DNA of 64,000 nucleotides from Cellulosimicrobium terreum (lineage in GTDB: Bacteria; Actinomycetota; Actinomycetes; Actinomycetales; Cellulomonadaceae): positions 992,001-1,056,000 of the forward strand of contig JACYFD010000001.1 in assembly GCA_014803435.1 (NCBI GenBank). Reading direction: 5' to 3'. Of the stretch, positions 36,568 through 45,003 are shown piece after piece (position 1 is the stretch's first letter; each line of letters opens with the position of its first letter). The position numbers were made by a program, and so were the translations under genes. The notes below the pieces were generated by a model. The model saw nothing but the letters and a program-made list of their open reading frames with translations, did not search any database and had not been told where the DNA came from.

Positions 36568-37626
36568 ATGGGTCTCATGCCACTCACGCCGCGCTACGTC
36601 GCCGCCGACGACCGCTACGACACGATGACCTACCGCCGTACCGGCCGCAGCGGGCTGGACCTCCCGGCGATCTCGCTCGGCCTCTGGCACAACTTCGGCG
36701 ACGTGAACCCGTTCGAGACCCAGCGTGCCGTGCTGCGCCGAGCGCTCGACCTGGGGATCACGCACCTCGACCTGGCGAACAACTACGGCCCGCCCTACGG
36801 GTCCGCGGAGGAGAACTTCGGGCGCCACCTCGCCCGCGACCTCGGGGCGTACCGCGACGAGCTCGTCATCTCGTCCAAGGCGGGGTACGACATGTGGCCC
36901 GGGCCGTACGGCGACGGCGGGTCGCGCAAGTACCTGCTCTCCTCGCTCGACCAGTCGCTCCAGCGCACAGGGCTCGACTACGTCGACGTCTTCTACCACC
37001 ACCGCCCGGACCCGAGCACGCCGCTCGAGGAGTCCATGCGGGCGCTGCACGACGCCGTCCAGCAGGGCAAGGCGCTGTATGTCGGTGTCTCCAACTACTC
37101 GCCGTCTCGCACGCGCGAGGCCGCTGCGATCCTGGCCGATCTCGGCACGCCGCTGCTCATCCACCAGCCGAGCTACTCGATGCTCAACCGGCACGTGGAG
37201 GACCCGGCGCACGAGGACCGCTACGACGGGGTGCAGAACGAGTCGCTGCTCGACGTCGTCGGCGAGCTCGGGGTCGGGGCCATCGTCTTCTCGCCCCTCC
37301 AGCAGGGTCTGCTGACGGACCGGTACCTCTCCGGCTCCGCGCCCGAGGGCTCGCGCGCGGCGCGCCCCGACTCCCCGTTCCTCTCCGCGGAGAACATCGA
37401 CGAGGACTACCTCGCGACCGCCCGGACGCTGAACGAGATCGCCCAGGGGCGTGGTCAGTCGCTCGCGCAGCTCGCGCTGGCCTGGGTCCTGCGCGACGAG
37501 CGCGTCACGTCGGCCCTCGTCGGGGCGAGCAGCGTCCGCCAGCTGGAGAACAGCGTCGCGGCGCTGGAGGCGCCGTCGCTGACCGACGACGAGCTCTCCG
37601 CGATCGAGTCCGCCCTCACGAGGTAG
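36568..37626 (+). CDS. Aldo/keto reductase (YghZ / L-glyceraldehyde-3-phosphate reductase-like)
   Basis: 352 residues from the ATG at 36568; an ATG three codons later is an option and neither has a strong ribosome site. NADPH-dependent TIM barrel: LANNYGPPYGSAEENFGRHL (catalytic Tyr), ISSKAGYDMWPGPYGDGGSRKYLLSSLDQSLQRTGLDYVDVFYHHRPDP (Lys and His), C-terminal ALVGASSVRQLENSVAAL cofactor loop. MWPGPYGDGGSRKY is characteristic of the YghZ group. It follows the LacI gene by 12 nt and may be co-transcribed. Its terminal Arg-stop codons form part of a terminator hairpin. Confidence 0.9.
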   Translation: MGLMPLTPRYVAADDRYDTMTYRRTGRSGLDLPAISLGLWHNFGDVNPFETQRAVLRRALDLGITHLDLANNYGPPYGSAEENFGRHLARDLGAYRDELVISSKAGYDMWPGPYGDGGSRKYLLSSLDQSLQRTGLDYVDVFYHHRPDPSTPLEESMRALHDAVQQGKALYVGVSNYSPSRTREAAAILADLGTPLLIHQPSYSMLNRHVEDPAHEDRYDGVQNESLLDVVGELGVGAIVFSPLQQGLLTDRYLSGSAPEGSRAARPDSPFLSAENIDEDYLATARTLNEIAQGRGQSLAQLALAWVLRDERVTSALVGASSVRQLENSVAALEAPSLTDDELSAIESALTR

Positions 37627-37644
37627 TACCGGGGTACTACCTCG
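37619..37644. terminator. Palindromic terminator containing both convergent stop codons
   Basis: CGAGGTAGTACC (37619-37630), GG, then GGTACTACCTCG (37633-37644). The AKR stop TAG (37624-37626) and the deaminase stop TAG on the other strand (37639-37637) occupy mirror positions in the two arms. The same arm sequence recurs in the xylB terminator. Confidence 0.8.
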
Positions 37645-38155
37645 GCGGCGCGGCGGCGAGCTCGCGGAACGGGTCCAGGCCCTCGTCGCCGAGCGCCGGA
37701 CCGACGACCTCGATCGACGTGTCCGACGCCGCGACCACGTCGGCGCAGCGCAGCGTGAATGCCGGGGAGCCGGGTACGACGGCACGGATGTCCGGCGCGG
37801 CCGTGCCGAACACGATCCGGCCGACGCCCGACCACACGAGCGCGGCCGCGCACATCGGGCACGGCTCGCCGCTCGCGAACATGGTCGCGCCGACGACGGC
37901 GGCGCGGTCGTCCCGGGAGACCGCGCGGACCGCGTCCAGCTCGGCGTGCGCCGTCGGGTCCCCTGTCTGCGCGGCGGCGTTGCCTCCCGTCGCGAGAACC
38001 TGGCCGTCGGTCGCGACGAGCACGGCTCCGAACGGCCGGTTCCCGTCGGTGAGCGTCGCCCGGGCGATCCGGAGCGCGTCGTCCAGGTGTGCGCGGTCCG
38101 TCGCAGAGAGGGCCGCTGCGGCGGCGGGACGTCCGGTCGCGGGTTCAGGGCTCAT
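37637..38155 (-). CDS. Nucleoside deaminase (guanine/cytidine deaminase superfamily)
   Basis: 172 residues, ATGA-coupled to the preceding ornithine cyclodeaminase gene. Zinc site HAE (His70, Glu72) and PCPMC (Cys99, Cys102) are intact, as in guanine deaminase/TadA-like enzymes; the C-terminal FRELAAAPPR is short. Last gene of the BMP-type transporter operon, so it probably deaminates the imported nucleobase-like compound. The stop codon lies in a terminator shared with the AKR gene. Confidence 0.85.
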   Translation of the reverse strand: MSPEPATGRPAAAAALSATDRAHLDDALRIARATLTDGNRPFGAVLVATDGQVLATGGNAAAQTGDPTAHAELDAVRAVSRDDRAAVVGATMFASGEPCPMCAAALVWSGVGRIVFGTAAPDIRAVVPGSPAFTLRCADVVAASDTSIEVVGPALGDEGLDPFRELAAAPPR

Positions 38156-39141
38156 GAAGACAGCTCTACGGAGAGGCCGCGGCCGGCGGCACGCGCGGCG
38201 TCCACCAGGAGGCGCCCGATCACGACGTCCAGGATGCCGAGCCCCACGGAGTCGAACAGCGTGATCTCGTCGGCCCCGAGCCGACCGGGCGCACGACCCG
38301 TGACCACGTCGCCGAGCTCGAGCCGGCACGAGGACTCGTCGATGGCTCCCTCCGCGATCGCGAGGAGCGTGTCGCCGGACTCGTGCAGCGCGGTCGACAC
38401 CGAGTCCACGACGACGCGCGAGCGGGCCATCGCCTCGCCGTCGACCTCGCGGTGGTCCGGTCGCGGGGGCGCGCCCACGACGTTGACGTGGAGACCGGGG
38501 TGGAACCAGGCGCCGCGCACCACGGGCGCGCGGGACGGCGTGAGGGTGCACACGACGTCCGCGGAGCCGACCGCGCTCGCCGGTGAGTCCACACGTGTCA
38601 CCTTGAGGTGGGGGTGGCGCTCGGCGGTCCGCTCGGTGAAGGTGGCGACGGTCTGCGCGGACCGTGACCACACGAGCACGTGCTCGAGCGGCCGGACCGC
38701 GGCGATGGCGCTGACGTGCTCGAGCGCGAGCCCGCCCGCCCCGACGAGCCCCAGCACGCGCGCGTCGTCCCGGGCCAGCCAGCGCGTCGCGACGGCGCTC
38801 GCCGCCGCGGTGCGCAGCCGCGTGGGCAGCCCGCCGTCGAGCACGGCGACCGGCGCGCCGTCGGACGCGTCCGCGAGGACGAGCACCGAGCGCTGCGCGG
38901 GCAGACCGCGCGCACGGTTGCCCGGCACGTCCGCGAGCAGCTTCGACCCGGCGAGCCCGGCACGCGGCGAGACCGCTGTCATCGGGAGGAAGTGCGCGCC
39001 GTCGTCCACGGCGGCGACGGCGAGAGGAGCCTGCGCCGCGGTGCCGTCGGCGAGGTCGCCGAACGCCTGCTCGACGACCTCGACGACCTGGGCGGGCGTG
39101 ACGAGTCCGGTGAGGTCGCTGCGGGTGAGGACGAGGGGCAC
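38152..39141 (-). CDS. Ornithine cyclodeaminase / mu-crystallin family protein
   Basis: 329 residues from a GTG with GGAGG 4 nt upstream. Features: KLLADVPGNRARGLPAQRSVLVLAD, Rossmann GLVGAGGLALEHVSAIAAV, DVVCTLTPSRAPVVRGAWFHPGLHVNVVGA, and the end GLGILDVVIGRLLVDAARAAGRG. Members deaminate ornithine to proline or reduce cyclic or open imines (ketimine reductase, alanine dehydrogenase). Between permease and deaminase genes, it could act on a nitrogen-containing product of the transported compound; true substrate unknown. 65 nt separate it from the permease gene. Confidence 0.85.
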   Translation of the reverse strand: MPLVLTRSDLTGLVTPAQVVEVVEQAFGDLADGTAAQAPLAVAAVDDGAHFLPMTAVSPRAGLAGSKLLADVPGNRARGLPAQRSVLVLADASDGAPVAVLDGGLPTRLRTAAASAVATRWLARDDARVLGLVGAGGLALEHVSAIAAVRPLEHVLVWSRSAQTVATFTERTAERHPHLKVTRVDSPASAVGSADVVCTLTPSRAPVVRGAWFHPGLHVNVVGAPPRPDHREVDGEAMARSRVVVDSVSTALHESGDTLLAIAEGAIDESSCRLELGDVVTGRAPGRLGADEITLFDSVGLGILDVVIGRLLVDAARAAGRGLSVELSS

Positions 39142-39206
39142 GGAGCCTCCAGGGTTCGGTCGGGCGGCGCCGGGACGGCGGCCGTCGAGCAGGGCAGGGG
39201 CCGAGG

Positions 39207-40133
39207 TCACGACGACCGGCCGAGTCGCACGAACGGTGTCGTGAGGCCGCTGGGCGGGCGGCTGTGGGTGACGAAGCCCGCGACGGCGAGCAGAGCGAGG
39301 ACGTACGGGAGCATGACGAGCAGCGCGAACGGGACGTCGACGCCGAGCGCGGGCAGCGTGAACTGGAGGGCTTGCGCGAGCCCGAAGACGAGCGCCGCGA
39401 CGGCGACGCCGACGGGACGCCAGCTGCCCGCGATGACGGCGACGACCGCGAGGTACCCGACACCGGCCGTCATGTTGTCCGTGAAGGTGTGCACCTCCGA
39501 CAGCGCGAGCTGCGTCCCGGCGAGGCCGGACAGGAGCCCGACGACGAGCACCGCCCCGAACCGCACGCGCAGCACCGGGATGCCGGAGCGGTCGGCGCTC
39601 GCGGCGTCCTCGCCGACGGCGTCGACGGCCAGCCCCCAGCCGGTGCGCCGCGACGTCAGCACGGCGAGCAGGACGACGACCACGACGAGCGCGTAGGCGA
39701 GCCCCGTCTGGCGGAAGAGGGCCGGGCCGATCACCGGGATCTGGGAGAGCCCGGGGATGGCGATCCGGTCGAACCCGGGCACCTCGGTCCCGCGCTCGAG
39801 CAGGAGGCGCGCCCCGAACGTGGTGCCTGCGAGCGCGAGCGCGTTGGCGGCGATGCCGGTGACGATCTGGTCCGCGCGCAGCACGACGCTGAGCACGGCC
39901 TGCAGCACGCCGACGAGCAGTCCCGCGAGCGCGCCGCACGCGACCCCGACGAGCGCCGACCCGCTCGACGACGCCCCGACGACGGCCGCGAACGCGCCGG
40001 TGAGCATCATGCCCTCGACGCTCATGGTGAGGACCCCGGCGCGCTCGCCGACGAGCTCGCCCGAGGCGGCGACGAGCACAGGGACCGCGAGCGCGACGGT
40101 CGCGACGAGGAGGTCGGTGAGGGTGAGCATCAT
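39207..40133 (-). CDS. ABC transporter permease, BMP/nucleoside family (YufQ-like)
   Basis: 308 residues, ATGA overlap with the upstream permease gene. 8-9 hydrophobic segments; LVGERAGVLTMSVEGMMLTGAFAAVV and ADQIVTGIAANALALAGTTFGARLL are standard for the second permease of BMP-type (nucleoside/purine) importers. Works with the permease, ATPase and lipoprotein encoded just upstream. Confidence 0.9.
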   Translation of the reverse strand: MMLTLTDLLVATVALAVPVLVAASGELVGERAGVLTMSVEGMMLTGAFAAVVGASSSGSALVGVACGALAGLLVGVLQAVLSVVLRADQIVTGIAANALALAGTTFGARLLLERGTEVPGFDRIAIPGLSQIPVIGPALFRQTGLAYALVVVVVLLAVLTSRRTGWGLAVDAVGEDAASADRSGIPVLRVRFGAVLVVGLLSGLAGTQLALSEVHTFTDNMTAGVGYLAVVAVIAGSWRPVGVAVAALVFGLAQALQFTLPALGVDVPFALLVMLPYVLALLAVAGFVTHSRPPSGLTTPFVRLGRSS

Positions 40134-41359
40134 GACGTGACCTCCGTGGTGGTCGTCCCGGTGGCCCGGGTGTCGTGTCGGGTGCGTCGTCGGTGCCGCA
40201 CGTGCGCACCGCCGCGGCCCACGGCCCAGATCGCGGTCCCGGCGACGCCGAGGATGATGAGGCTCTCCGTGATCTGGGTGATCGACGCCGGGACGCCCGC
40301 GGCGAGCTGGAGGTTGATCCCGCCCGACACGAGGAACCCGAGCGCGGTGGCGATCCCGACCGCGGCGGTGAACGAGCCGCGCGCGAGGAGCCCGACGACG
40401 AGGCCGGAGAACCCGTACCCGGACGACAGCCCGTCGTCGAGCACGTGCGGGGCGGACGCGACGAGAACGCCGCCCGCGAGGCCGGCCCCGGCGCCCGCGG
40501 TGGCCAGGGACGAGAAGCGGAGCCGGTCGACGGGCAGGCCGAGGCGGAGCGACGCCGCACGGGACTTGCCGACGGCGGCGAGCCGGACACCGGTCGCGGT
40601 CCGTCGCAGGACGATGGCCGCCGCGACGGCGCCGGCGAGCGCCAGCACCACGGCGACGGTGACCGGCGAGCCGGGGACGCCGAGGAGCGGGAGGTGTGCG
40701 GCGTCGGCCAGCGGTGCCGACTGGGGGAGGGTCTCGGAGCTCGTCACGGGCTGGCGCAGGAGCGACTCCTCGTGGACGGAGAGCACCAGCACCGCGGCGC
40801 CGACGAAGTTGAGGAGCAGGGTCGTGATGACCTCGCTCACCCCGCGCCGCACCGCGAGCCAGGCCGCGATCGACGCCCAGGCGGCGCCACCCAGCGCGGC
40901 GACGAGCAGCACGAGCGGCAGGGCGAGGACCGGGGGGACTCCGGGGGGGAGCGTCGTGCCGAGGGCGGTCGCCGCGACCGCGCCGACGCAGATCTGGCCC
41001 TCGCCCCCCACGTTGACGAGCCCCGCCCGGTGCGCGACGAGGAAGCCCGTCGCGACGAGCAGCAGCACGGCGGCGACGTTGACGGACGACCCGATCGCGT
41101 AGGGCGTGCCGACCATGCCCTCCCACAGGGCGGTCGCCGCCTCGGCCGGTGTCGCCCCGGCGAGCGCGGCCAGCGCGGTGCTCACGGCGAGCGCTCCGAG
41201 CACGGCGGCGAGCGGGACGAGCACGGGGCGTGCGTCGAGCAACCCGTTGCGCAGGGTCGTGGGCGCACCGCGCGGCGGCCGCCCGTCCGTCGGGTCGGTC
41301 GGTGGGTCGGCTGGTGGGTTCGCCGAGACCACGGAGGGGGTCGAGACCGGGGCGGTCAT
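40130..41359 (-). CDS. ABC transporter permease, BMP/nucleoside family (YufP-like)
   Basis: 409 residues from an ATG that overlaps the ATPase stop (ATGA). Cytoplasmic Pro-rich tail, then membrane segments; FLVAHRAGLVNVGGEGQICVGAVAATALG and RRGVSEVITTLLLNFVGAAVLVLSV identify the branched-chain/nucleoside permease family (BPD_transp_2). The long charged His/Arg-rich C-terminus is unusual. Confidence 0.9.
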   Translation of the reverse strand: MTAPVSTPSVVSANPPADPPTDPTDGRPPRGAPTTLRNGLLDARPVLVPLAAVLGALAVSTALAALAGATPAEAATALWEGMVGTPYAIGSSVNVAAVLLLVATGFLVAHRAGLVNVGGEGQICVGAVAATALGTTLPPGVPPVLALPLVLLVAALGGAAWASIAAWLAVRRGVSEVITTLLLNFVGAAVLVLSVHEESLLRQPVTSSETLPQSAPLADAAHLPLLGVPGSPVTVAVVLALAGAVAAAIVLRRTATGVRLAAVGKSRAASLRLGLPVDRLRFSSLATAGAGAGLAGGVLVASAPHVLDDGLSSGYGFSGLVVGLLARGSFTAAVGIATALGFLVSGGINLQLAAGVPASITQITESLIILGVAGTAIWAVGRGGAHVRHRRRTRHDTRATGTTTTEVTS

Positions 41360-43038
41360 GCGGAGGCTCCCGTCATGAGGTGGGCGACGCGGTCGCGTGC
41401 GCCGGGGGCGTCGGTGGGGACAGGGCCGCGCAGGGTGCCGCGGTAGGCGACGTGCACGCGGTCGCACAGGACGAGGAGCTCGGACAGCTCGCTGGACACG
41501 ACCAGCACCCCGACGCCGGCGCGCGCGGCGGCGCGCAGGTGCGCGACGACGTCGTCCACGGCACCGAGGTCGAGCCCCCGGGTGGGCTGAGCCGCGACGA
41601 CGCAGCGCAGCGGGTCGAGGCTGAGCTCGCGCGCGAGGACCGCCTTCTGCTGGTTGCCCCCGGACAGCGCGGAGAGCGGCGAGTCGAGGCTCGCGGCCCG
41701 CACGTCGAAGCGGCGCGCGAGGTCGGTCGCGGTGGCGTGCATGGCGCGGCGGTCGAGCAGCCCGAACCGGCGGAAGCGGTGCAGGCGGCCGAGCAGGAGG
41801 TTGGTCGTGACGCTGAGGCCCGTCACGACGGCCTCCTGGTGGCGGTCCTCCGGGACGACGCCGAGGCCGAGCGCGGTCCGTCGCCGCGGTGCGGCCCGCG
41901 TGACGTCCGTCCCGGCGAGCACGACCTGTCCCGCGGACGGGCGGACGGCGCCGGACAGCGCGGCGACGAGCTCGCTCTGCCCGTTGCCCTCGACCCCCGC
42001 GATCCCCACGATCTCGCCCGGGCGCACGACGAGGTCGACGGCGTCGACCCGGCGGGCGCCGTCCGGGGACTCGACGACGAGGCCGCGGACCTCGAGGACG
42101 GGTGTGGCTGGGAGCTCCTCGACGGAGCTCTCCGCGACGAGGCCCGCGCCCCGCGACTGTGCCGCGGGTGCCGCGGGTGCCGCCGAAGTCGCGGGGGTCC
42201 GGGTCACGCCCACGCTCGCGGCGAGGACGGGGTCGAGGGTCGACGCCTCGCGACCGACCATGAGCGCGACGAGCTCGGTGGCCCCGAGGCCAGGACCGGC
42301 ACCGTCCCGCGCGAGGGGCCCGCCCCCGACGACGTGCCCGCCCCGCAGGACCGTCGCGCGGTCGCCCACGCGCATCACCTCGGCGAGCTTGTGGGTGATG
42401 AGCACGACGGCGGTGCCCGCGGCCGCGACGCGGCGACAGGTCGCGAGCAGGCCGTCGATCTCGTCGGGGCCGAGGACTCCGGTGGGCTCGTCGAGCAGGA
42501 GCAGCCGAGGCTCGTCGAGGAGCGCCTTGACGATCTCGACCCGCTGGCGGGCGCCGACCGAGAGCGTCCCGACGCGCGCCCGCGGATCGACCCGCAGGCC
42601 GAGCGTCTCCTCGATCGTCGCGAGGCGTGCGGCGAGCCCGGCCCGGTCGGGGCGCAGGCGTCGTGCGCCCCGACCGAGCAGGAGGTTCTCCTCGACGGTG
42701 AGCGTCGGGACGAGCGAGAAGTGCTGGTGGACCATCGCGACGCCGCGTGCGAGCGCGTCGGCGGGCGACGTCGGCGCGAACCGCTCGCCCTCCAGCAGGA
42801 CCTCGCCCGACGTCGCCGGGAGCGACCCGAACACGATGTTGCACAGCGTGGACTTGCCGGCACCGTTCTCGCCGAGCACGCAGTGCACCTCGCCCCCGGC
42901 GATGTCGAGGTCGACGGCGTCGAGCGCCGTGTGGGACCCGAAGACGCGCGTCACGCCGCGCAGGGCGAGCGTGGGCACGCCGGTCGCGTCGCCGGGTGCG
43001 GCGTGCCCTGCCGGAGCAGGGGGGAGCGTCGTGGGCAT
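41356..43038 (-). CDS. ABC transporter ATP-binding protein with two ABC domains (BMP/nucleoside family)
   Basis: 560 residues. First ABC domain: Walker A GENGAGKST, signature LSVGARQRVEIVKALL, Walker B LLLLDEPTGVL. Second: GVEGNGQSE (non-canonical P-loop), LSGGNQQKAVLARELS and VVAAQPTRGLD, the usual degenerate second half of sugar/nucleoside CUT2-like ATPases. A Pro/Ala linker lies near 255-290. Energises the two permeases downstream. Confidence 0.93.
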   Translation of the reverse strand: MPTTLPPAPAGHAAPGDATGVPTLALRGVTRVFGSHTALDAVDLDIAGGEVHCVLGENGAGKSTLCNIVFGSLPATSGEVLLEGERFAPTSPADALARGVAMVHQHFSLVPTLTVEENLLLGRGARRLRPDRAGLAARLATIEETLGLRVDPRARVGTLSVGARQRVEIVKALLDEPRLLLLDEPTGVLGPDEIDGLLATCRRVAAAGTAVVLITHKLAEVMRVGDRATVLRGGHVVGGGPLARDGAGPGLGATELVALMVGREASTLDPVLAASVGVTRTPATSAAPAAPAAQSRGAGLVAESSVEELPATPVLEVRGLVVESPDGARRVDAVDLVVRPGEIVGIAGVEGNGQSELVAALSGAVRPSAGQVVLAGTDVTRAAPRRRTALGLGVVPEDRHQEAVVTGLSVTTNLLLGRLHRFRRFGLLDRRAMHATATDLARRFDVRAASLDSPLSALSGGNQQKAVLARELSLDPLRCVVAAQPTRGLDLGAVDDVVAHLRAAARAGVGVLVVSSELSELLVLCDRVHVAYRGTLRGPVPTDAPGARDRVAHLMTGASA

Positions 43039-43097
43039 GAGTTCTCCGTTCGGGTGGCGGCGGGGCCGACCTGTCGGTGCGGCTCGTCAGTGCTGCA

Positions 43098-44165
43098 TCA
43101 GTAGGGCTCGACGGCGCCGGAGGCGACGGACTCGGTGATCTCGTCGAGCGCGGCGACGGTCTCGGGGTCGTCGGTGCACAGGACGAACTCGGTGCCGCCG
43201 AGGTCGCTGGTCAGGCCGAACGGCACCTGGGCGGCCTCCCACGTGCCGTCGAGCACGGAGTGCACGGCGTGCTCGACCTCGGTGCCGATGTCGGTGCGGA
43301 CGTAGCCCACGTAAGGGCTGTCGTCGGTGCACTCGCCGGGGATCGGTCCGCCGATCATCGAGGCGCCCGCGTCCTTCGCGGCCTGCTCGATGCCCTGCTT
43401 GCCGAGGTTGACGATCTGCCCGACGACGTCGACCCCGACGCCGAAGTTCGCCGCCGCGGCCTGCTTGGCCTTCGCGGGGTCGTTGAAGTCGCCGAGGAAC
43501 TGGGGCGTGACGACCTCGGTCCCGGGGGCCGCCGCCTCGGCCCCGTTCGCGAACGCGGCGGACGCGTTGACGATCGCCGGGAGCTCGACACCGCCGATGA
43601 ACCCGACCGTGCCCGTCTCGGAGCTGAGCGCGGCCACGGCGCCGGACAGGTACTCGGCCTCGGCCTGCTGGGGGTCGTAGTACGCGAGGTTCTCCAGGGG
43701 CTCCGCGTCCGCGGGGCCGCCGATCTCGACGAACGTCACGTCGGGGAACTGCGGTGCGACCTTGCGCAGGTCCGCGTCGGTCTGGCCGCCCACGGAGATG
43801 ACGAGGTCGGAGGTGCTCGCGAAGCGGACGAGCGTCTGCTCGTAGTCGGCGGCGGCGACCTCCTCGACGAACGCGAGCTCGACCTCGTCGCCGAGCTCCT
43901 CCTCGAGCCGCTCGTAGCCGAGGTACGCGGACTGCATGAAGCCGGTGTCGGAGGTGGAGCCGGGGAGGAAGACACCGACGGCGAGCGGCTCGTCCCCGTC
44001 GGCGGGAGCGTCGTCGCCGGCATCCGTCTCCGTGCCGCACGCCGCGAGCGCGACGAGGCTCCCGGCGAGGAGCGTGCCGGTGACGACGCGACGTCGCGCG
44101 CGGGAGAAGGGCCGCGGAGCGGGCAGGGTGGACGGGCGAGGGGCGGCGGAACGGGTGCTGCGCAT
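43098..44165 (-). CDS. BMP-family substrate-binding lipoprotein
   Basis: 355 residues from the ATG at 44165 with AGGAGG upstream. Lipobox LAAC (Cys ~43). BMP/Med family: LAVGVFLPGSTSDTGFMQSAYLGYERLEEELG, ADYEQTLVRFASTSDLVISVGGQ, TVGFIGGVELPAIVNASAAFANGAEAAAPG. Known members bind purine nucleosides, autoinducer-2 analogues or other ligands. First gene of a six-gene operon down to 37637, controlled by the palindrome at 44183. Confidence 0.92.
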   Translation of the reverse strand: MRSTRSAAPRPSTLPAPRPFSRARRRVVTGTLLAGSLVALAACGTETDAGDDAPADGDEPLAVGVFLPGSTSDTGFMQSAYLGYERLEEELGDEVELAFVEEVAAADYEQTLVRFASTSDLVISVGGQTDADLRKVAPQFPDVTFVEIGGPADAEPLENLAYYDPQQAEAEYLSGAVAALSSETGTVGFIGGVELPAIVNASAAFANGAEAAAPGTEVVTPQFLGDFNDPAKAKQAAAANFGVGVDVVGQIVNLGKQGIEQAAKDAGASMIGGPIPGECTDDSPYVGYVRTDIGTEVEHAVHSVLDGTWEAAQVPFGLTSDLGGTEFVLCTDDPETVAALDEITESVASGAVEPY

Positions 44166-44182
44166 GGGTCCTCCTGGTCGAG

Positions 44183-44200
44183 TTAGTGGTATACCACTAA
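44183..44200. promoter_or_regulatory. Perfect 18-bp palindrome TTAGTGGTATACCACTAA (GntR/FadR-type operator)
   Basis: Core TGGTATACCA is the typical form of FCD-type GntR binding sites. It lies 18 nt upstream of the BMP lipoprotein ATG and 66 nt from the end of the GntR gene, so it probably sits in the operon promoter and is bound by that regulator. Confidence 0.8.
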
Positions 44201-44265
44201 GCACCGAGTGTGAGGACCGTGTGTTTCGGCCGCGTCAACCGGCCGTTAAACGTGCGTGACCGACG

Positions 44266-44994
44266 TCAGCGGGAGCGCGGACCCCGGTTGCGCGTCCGGG
44301 TCGCCTCGACGGGGTCGACGGGCGCCGACGCCCACGTCGTGGCGAGCGCGAGGCTGGGCTCGCGACCCGAGGCCACGTGCTGCAGCGCCAGGTCAGCCAC
44401 GGCGTCCTCGTCCCGCGCCTCGATCGCGGCGAGCATCGCCGCGTGCTCCTCGCACTGCTCGTGCGTGTCGCGCTGCTTCGTCAGGTGGAAGAGCCAGCGC
44501 ACCCGGGCGTCGAGGGGCGCGAGCATCGAGCGCAGCAGCGGGTTGCCGCACGCCTGGACCACGGCGGCGTGGAAGCCCGCGTTCGCGGCGGCGGTCGCGG
44601 CGTCGTCGTGCGCGGCGAGCGCGACCCGGGCCGCGTCGACGGCGGCGGACATCGTCGCGAGGTCCGCCGGCGACCGGCGCAGCGCGGCGAGGCGGAACGC
44701 GAGCACCTCGACGTTCTCCCGCACCTCGAACAGCTGCTCGACGTCCGCGCGCGTGAAGGGCGCCACGAGCGCCCCCTGCCGCGGGACCAGCACGACCAGG
44801 CCCTCGCTCTCCAGCTGGTGCAGGGCCTCGCGCAGCGGTACCCGCGAGACCCCCAGCTCGGTCGCGATGTCCCGCTCCACGAGCCGCTGCCCCGGGTGCA
44901 GGTCGAGCCCGATGATCCGCGCCTTGAGAGTCGAGTATGCCGTCTCGCGCAGCGAGGGGCGGGCGTCGTCGAGGGGCGCAGGGCTCGTGGTCAC
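44266..44994 (-). CDS. GntR-family (FCD/FadR subgroup) transcriptional regulator
   Basis: 242 residues, GTG start. Winged HTH (RDIATELGVSRVPLREALHQLESEGLVVLVPRQGALVAPFT) followed by an FCD ligand domain (~95-225; FEVRENVEVLAFRLAAL, NAGFHAAVVQACGN, HAAMLAAIEARDEDAVADLALQHV) with metal/ligand-binding Asp, His and His candidates. It starts 9 nt after the ECF sigma gene, so it may be transcribed with it, but its target is likely the BMP transporter operon downstream. Confidence 0.9.
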   Translation of the reverse strand: MTTSPAPLDDARPSLRETAYSTLKARIIGLDLHPGQRLVERDIATELGVSRVPLREALHQLESEGLVVLVPRQGALVAPFTRADVEQLFEVRENVEVLAFRLAALRRSPADLATMSAAVDAARVALAAHDDAATAAANAGFHAAVVQACGNPLLRSMLAPLDARVRWLFHLTKQRDTHEQCEEHAAMLAAIEARDEDAVADLALQHVASGREPSLALATTWASAPVDPVEATRTRNRGPRSR

Positions 44995-45003
44995 GTCCTG
45001 ATC

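Noticed and set aside
35425-37785. 786-codon minus-strand open frame
   Set aside because: Antisense shadow of the LacI and aldo/keto reductase genes, which carry full family motifs.
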